A DNA stretch of 60,000 nucleotides, from positions 30,382,001 through 30,442,000 of the forward strand of contig OX485803.1 of the NCBI GenBank assembly GCA_950295325.1, read 5' to 3'. The stretch comes from Polytrichum commune. Lineage: Eukaryota; Streptophyta; Polytrichopsida; Polytrichales; Polytrichaceae. The notes under the pieces were generated by a model. It did no database searches and was not told where the DNA came from. It saw only the letters and a list, made by a program, of their open reading frames with translations. A program made the translations under genes and the position numbers. Positions 59,876 to 60,000 of this stretch are shown piece by piece (position 1 is the stretch's first letter; each line of letters opens with the position of its first letter).

Positions 59876-60000
59876 CTACAACATTGCAAAAAAGAAGCCT
59901 CAACATTTGATGGCAGAGAAACGCGTTAAAAAACTATATTTCTGACTAGCAGAAGTGATCAAGATCACATTCAAACTGCTCCACATGCCTTCTGGAAATG
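59876..60000 (-). other. Intron sequence at the right edge
   Basis: The 3' end of the intron before the first visible exon (acceptor TTGTAG at 59881-59876). No leucine-rich-repeat coding was seen to 60000, so the next upstream exon is off the window. Confidence 0.7.

Overview
This is nuclear DNA from a plant. The evidence is GT-AG spliced genes of plant-specific families (a HYL1/DRB1-type double-stranded-RNA-binding protein, an ENOD93-like protein, and an LRR receptor kinase of the VIII-1 type), a plant-type Ty3/gypsy element, and a large AT-rich load of small transposons. The species cannot be named from the sequence. A vascular plant with a fairly large genome fits best.

Layout. 1-314: a two-part minisatellite running off the left edge. 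358-9274: a young Ty3/gypsy LTR retrotransposon on the minus strand. Its LTRs are almost identical, but its left LTR is cut short and its gag-pol frame is broken. 9275-27500: gene-free, AT-rich DNA holding MITEs with target-site duplications, three tRNA-derived SINEs in 1.4 kb, and a decayed Helitron/PIF1 helicase. 27585-33664 (+): the DRB1/HYL1-like gene, with a probable spliced leader and four coding exons. 34920-41430: a degenerate minisatellite, a hAT-type transposase pseudogene, and two nested tandem arrays. 42370-43666 (+): a four-exon ENOD93-like gene that no long open frame reveals. 45452-45774: a second, inverted copy of the MITE seen at 13.5 kb. 47960-60000 (-): the 3' fourteen exons of an LRR receptor kinase, whose 5' end lies beyond the window. 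Its introns hold several dispersed repeats, a MITE inserted inside another copy of itself, a 48-bp tandem repeat and a 5S-rRNA-derived segment.

The three genes belong to unrelated pathways: microRNA processing, a small membrane-associated protein, and cell-surface signalling. I see no sign that they work together. I found no convincing new multi-gene system. The most notable observations are the layered mobile elements and several gene structures that had to be rebuilt exon by exon.
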